From NCBI GenBank assembly GCA_949752745.1, contig OX457027.1:82612436-82676435 (forward strand): a stretch of DNA of 64,000 nt. The letters are read 5' to 3'. Below are positions 59,207 through 64,000 of this stretch, piece by piece (position 1 is the first letter of the stretch; each line of letters opens with the position of its first letter). This DNA comes from Protula sp. h YS-2021 (lineage: Eukaryota > Annelida > Polychaeta > Sabellida > Serpulidae). The translations under genes and the position numbers were made by a program. Below the pieces are notes generated by a model, which was not told where the DNA came from, did no database searches, and saw only the letters and a list, made by a program, of their open reading frames with translations.

Positions 59207-59889
59207 ATAAAGCACTGTGCGTGTTTTCCGTTGAAGACTAAAACATTTTATTAAAAATTAATACTTTTTTGATGTGAGCAAGAAACTGCGTTGTTTAAAT
59301 AATGTTGCTAAAACATTTTTATGTATTAAAAGACATATAAATTATGTTTCTTACGTGGGTATGCAGCGCAGAACAATGTAAAATACCACAGATGGATGTT
59401 CCATTGATTTATCATCTTATTTCTGCGAAATCAGATACAAAAACGACCACAGCGAAAAGGTCTCGACCACACTTATTAGCCATGAGTCACATTCATAGTC
59501 TTATTCATTGTTTAAACCATTTTGCATAATTTAAAGGTGTTCATTTATGACGTATGCATAAAAAATGAAAAGCTTAGATACAGCTGTACCCTATAAAGCG
59601 TTCGTTTTGGACAAAAACAATTCAGGAATAGCTCTAAGAAGTTTTTAATTTTTAAACAAATACTATGAGAACGAGCGAAAAGCATTTCACAAACTTTAGT
59701 CTTGTTTCACATAGATTTTGAAGAGTACTTTCTGTTCAGATAGGAGATGACGAGATCAGCCCTAATGAAAGCTTAAATTGTGTGTTAGTGGTGGACATAA
59801 TGCTTAGCAGCTACCCATTCAAGTAGCTGGTCACACCTTCACAAACATATCATGGTTTCTTGTTGATAGTCTTTTTTAATGCCAGCAAT
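59207..59889. other. Upstream flank of gene 3
   Basis: AT-rich, with no array and no credible ORF. It presumably holds the rest of the gene 3 promoter; I see no clear factor site. Confidence 0.4.
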
Positions 59890-60270
59890 AAATCACTATG
59901 TCACGAGACTATGAACGAGAGGTAGAAGGTCACCAAGATACCTCTTCCTTTATCTTCTCTTTTAGGCCCAAACGGTCGAAAATAAGCTTAAAATCGCACT
60001 ACCTCGAACTGTTTTTGGAATTTCCGGTTTTTGAAATTAAAAATGACCGAAATAGTCAAGAACACCGAGGTACCGCTTCAATAACGCTTTTTAGGCTGAA
60101 ATGATGGAAAATAAGCTCAAAATAAATCTATCTCTAACCGTTTTCGAGATAATATTCAAGTGTTTTCTAAGGTCAAGGTGAAAAAATGCGGATTTCACGA
60201 CGTCTCAAGATCCTCTATCAGTGAGCCGAATTTCATCACTCTTTAGCAATTGGGAAAAACCGAAACGCTG
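59890..60270. repeat. Second locus of the 138-bp gaccttgacc family
   Basis: Contains aggcccaaacggtcgaaaat, taaccgttttcgagataata and caccgaggtacc words in the same order as the units at 44985-45480, more diverged. Confidence 0.78.
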
Positions 60271-60379
60271 CAGTCAACTTCAACTTGAACGCACATACTG
60301 TAATCGCTCTCATTGTAGACAGTCGGGCGATCAACATGCCTATGTTGAGATCATACCAGTTCCTTGAACCGAAATCAAA

Positions 60380-60900
60380 GCATTTGCTTGCCTTTTTATG
60401 GGCATCCGTGGCTAAATTTCAATGTCCGTTTTCACCTATCAAATGTTAATGAATTTCTTTAAAAAACTGGGCTGGACCAACTACACATCCTACATTATTT
60501 CGCTGCAAAATATGTCGTCCTGACCATAAAAGTCTCAGAGGAGTTCGTGCGACAAGGTTTCCAAATTTTAAATTTCGATGTCCATTTTTGCATATAAAAT
60601 GTTAATGAATTTCTAAAAAATTGACCTGGACCACCTAGACATGTTATACTACGTTTTTGCCAAATTAGGTCTTCCTACACTCAGCCGTCTCAGAGGAGTT
60701 CGCATGGCAAGGTTTTGGCGGAAAAAGGAAACAAACGACATACGGAAACACTATACCGAGTCGTATGAAAGCAATAAACTAGGTGATTGAAGTGTAATAA
60801 TGTCGAGGTGGTTAAGTCTATTTACCGAATTTGGTCCTCCCGACCACAGCCGTTTCTAATTATTCCATCAAAATAGACTAATTATGGCCTCATAAACTTT
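60380..60900. repeat. ~158-bp tandem repeat, two to three copies
   Basis: aaaatgttaatgaatttct, then ctggaccacct and ctcagaggagttcg occur near 60440 and again about 158 bases later. A third, weaker copy follows to about 60880. Confidence 0.75.
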
Positions 60901-61599
60901 TGCGAGAACAAGGAGAACCTTCCAAACATAAAATATCCTGGTGCTTTTACCCATAACTTATGTACCGATTTCTTTGCAGCAACATTCTGTGAGGAAGTGT
61001 AAGTTAAGGTGTACTAAAAACCTGAGTAAAGCGACTGTTGAGGTAGCATTAAACAAACTAAAATAATCAAGCCCTTTCCGCGATGTGCAGGTACCGTATA
61101 GCCAAAGCTATGGCAACCCTCACAATGCGCCTGAACCCACGAGATTGGGTTCTTTTCCTCGTCGTATGCGCAACAAGGCAAGCGGTTTCGAATGAGGTCC
61201 GAAATGTATGGAATCTATAAGGCTTTGTCATGTTTCCGTGGAGATGCCAATTTTTCATACACCAGTTCTCTGTGCTTCAGTTGTAACCGTCCCAGTGTGA
61301 ATCCATCTGTGGGACTGAACCGTAACAAATTCATTTTATTTTGTGTCATTACTTGGAAAAGTTTGATATGGTACGCACGGAAAAATAGTACTTGCCTTGT
61401 AATGAATACCAAAGTGACGAAAAATAAATCAAGCCAGAATCGAACTTATTTGATAAAATTTGCTGCGCCCCATGGCTCTTAGTATGATGAAATATCCATA
61501 TGATTAAAGATTTTCATATAATCTATTATATTTTGTCACTTTTGCCATTTAAGTGATCCTGATAGGACAACTACTTCTTTTGAAGTATCAATGCCATTT
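60901..61599. other. Non-coding stretch
   Basis: ORFs at 61192-61482 (+) and 61067-61258 (-) overlap each other and show no domain or splice context. Confidence 0.4.
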
Positions 61600-61925
61600 C
61601 CGCATGTATTTGTATTTGATGATATCATTAATTGAATATTGATCGAGAATCTAATCAGTACATGCTATTAGAAATCGAATGTGATATCTGTAATTCAATT
61701 CTAATAAAAATAATTTTTGATATCAATACACGTATTGAATAAATCAATAAATCAGGTACTGATATTAAATTATACTATGACATAAAAAAGAATTTCTTAA
61801 CACTAGTAAATTACTGTTTGATATCTAAAATTGAATAACTAATATAAAAAATTAACAGTACATAAACTAGCAAAAATTCGTTTTGAAATTTTAGATATCG
61901 AAGACTACTAACATTTTGGAAAGTT
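61600..61925. repeat. Degenerate gatatc/tcaata repeat field
   Basis: Same word family as the intronic field at 18.36-19.14 kb (ttttgatatcaatac, attgaatattgatcg and relatives), with no strict period. Confidence 0.6.
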
Positions 61926-64000
61926 AATGACTAGCAGATTAATACTGGAACTGCGCGGCTCAATTTTTTCGCGCCTTTCGTTTTTTCTTTAAGGCGTTGC
62001 GCCATTTGCGTCTGTTGTGCTTCTGATAATACTGGCCCTAAGAGCATAATATTGGCCCTAAGAGCACCAAATCTGGGCATATCTAGTGATGTGAAGAAGC
62101 TCTTTTGCTTTCATTTTCATGATCAAAATATGAATTAAATGTGATTTTTCCCAATAAAGAACAGTGCATTACCTGATGCTGAAACTGACAACAAAGTCCT
62201 ATGCGTCATCAGGTATGGACACAGCTTGAGGTGTATTAAAACTGTCAGATTTAACACTTTCAATCCTCATATGAATTATCAACTACGGATTATGCACAAT
62301 TATGGCCGGTGGCGGGGGAGGGGTGGGATGAGGTATATTGTTAAGTTAGTGGCAAACCCATTCTTTCCTAGAAATATTTCGAACTAGCAAAAGAACGGCT
62401 TCGAAATCTTTGCAAGAAAATGGTGTATTTGACAAGGAAAATTACATCAAAAAATCCTGAAGACTTTGTAATATTCTGCTCGCATGGATAAATTTAGAAC
62501 ATTGCAATTTAGAGACTTTTTTCATGCAGGAAATCAGATACTACAGATAAAGTGAACCTGTTGGTGAAATAGACTAGGCGTATGCTAACCACCATCCAAC
62601 CAAGAGGCCCTCAATGAGATTTGCCTGGCATTGACTAGCTCATATTTTAGATCTCTGATTCTCTTATTTATAAAATGTAGAATGGAAGTTATATGTGCTT
62701 CCCTTTTACACCGAGGCAGTTGTTGAGTAATAACGTGAACCACACCTGACAAGAAAATATCATGTTTTGTTTACTAATCGCTGACACTTTCGCTTTATGA
62801 ACTGAATCATGTCGAAACAAGAGCTGGCCAGCAACATTAACACGGCTCTATTTATTATACTGCACATAAATGACTAAATACTCAGGATTTTCTAAACAAA
62901 GAATTGCACGGGCGTCTACAGGTATAAATTTTCTAATGTATATGACCTCCATTATTCACGAATTTGAGGCATCTCAAAGAAACCAACAAGCATAACTTCA
63001 ATTCTCTATTATAATTTTAGTACTTCGTCAAACACTACAATAATTTCGAGAATTCACATCTAGCTTTAAACAAGTTCTCCATTGCCAATTTCAAGATGTT
63101 GTGAACGACATCCTTGGTTCCAGATTATTGCTCTTCAAATACACTCAAGTATCAAACGCCAAACAGCATAGATCACCACAAAGGACGGTTGCACGTGTTT
63201 CTTCTATCTCTATCCGATATATTTTTAGATTACATGTTTCAGGGCATTTCGGAGCAGTTTCACAACCCCGAAGAACACCACATCGTCACAAATACATATC
63301 TGTCCCAAGTTCGTCCTTTCCATTGTTACAACCCTAATAATTTTCTTATGCTTCTTCCATCACTTGCTAATTCATTATGATAAATTCAAAGAAAACACAA
63401 CATTATGCACAAGAATGACCACCACAATATTCCAGGGTGCAATGTACTTTTGGTGCAAGTTTTTTAAATTTTATTCTCTTTAGCGTTTCCTTTCAATCGA
63501 CTTACCGCTTACCGTGATTTACATAATGTCCCAACATAATTTTAGCGGATATTATACGTGTAAAATACTTGGGCAAAATGAGCAAGTTAGGTGCAAAATA
63601 CATGTATTTTGGCCATTTGCTCATCTATATTGTTCTAGAAATGCGGATATTTATATATGTATTTCATACGTTTGTTATGCGTCCGGGAGACGATGCCCAT
63701 TATGCCCATGCATTTTAGATAACAAATACGTATAATATACGTACACTGTTTTGTACGGTAATATAAAGTGAATTGACCCCTAAATCATTACGTAAAACCA
63801 TTCAGTGAGCAACGAGAAATGCAGTGTGAGTCCTACAGCACGGAACGATAGCTTGCTGGTATTGTCATTCTCTTGAAATAAAACCTTTGTAATCCTAAGC
63901 GTATTAACCATCAGCACAAGTTTATTCACGATGCGCAGTTAAAAATAGCCCACAAAGAAGAGAGGGAATCAGCGAAAGAAAAATATACCACGTAATATTT
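61926..64000. other. Right edge, no gene established
   Basis: A short direct duplication (tactggccctaagagcat / tattggccctaagagcac) lies at about 62029-62067. ORFs at 63101-63380 and 63514-63735 are not recognisable. No array or RNA gene is seen. Confidence 0.45.

Overview
The window is animal nuclear DNA, AT-rich and full of repeats. It has GT-AG introns, microsatellites, satellites and relics of several transposon classes. A lophotrochozoan, most likely a bivalve mollusc, is my inference. It rests on a dispersed repeat carrying the gtttaacgccg motif (about 42.75 kb), tandem blocks rich in GACCTTGACC, and a tyrosine-recombinase retrotransposon. No sequence search was possible.

Layout. 0.3-12 kb is mostly tandem DNA (145-bp, 51-bp, 29-bp, 67-78-bp and 44-bp arrays) with many poly-G/poly-C runs and one candidate terminal exon at 4.68 kb. 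12.7-33.1 kb holds gene 1 (+), a cholinesterase-like protein. I traced eight exons with matching phases (15771-32480, 607 residues, start codon missing): a basic cytoplasmic segment, one membrane span, then a complete esterase domain with Ser/Glu/His triad. This is the type II arrangement. A CCAAT/TATA-like promoter and a short first exon may lie at 12.76-12.86 kb. The 7.7-kb third intron holds a 5.1-kb antisense Ngaro/PAT-like retrotransposon (20634-25754) with split direct repeats, Gag and RT-RNase H in one frame separated by a single UGA, and a frame-broken tyrosine recombinase.

34.3-41.6 kb is a non-autonomous element in three copies: one inverted, two in a 3182-bp tandem duplication. Each complete copy has 542-bp flanking repeats carrying a hammerhead-ribozyme-like motif and a covarying hairpin, around two overlapping ORFs with no reverse transcriptase. 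I consider this the most novel object here. 42.1-46.5 kb holds transposon relics (an inverted-repeat element, a Tc1-like transposase fragment, a CR1/L2-type LINE fragment) and tandem blocks.

50.8-56.2 kb holds gene 2 (+), ten phase-matched exons giving exactly 411 residues: a coiled coil, a Regnase/ZC3H12-type NYN ribonuclease domain with two altered acidic positions and no CCCH finger, and a repetitive Ser/Arg/Tyr-rich tail. 58.2-59.2 kb holds gene 3 (-), two exons giving a 98-residue secreted precursor with a signal peptide, a furin-type RIKR site, six cysteines, a TATA box and a poly(A) signal. 59.9-61.9 kb repeats satellite families seen earlier. I see no gene in the last 2 kb. Nothing in the sequence links the three genes into one pathway.
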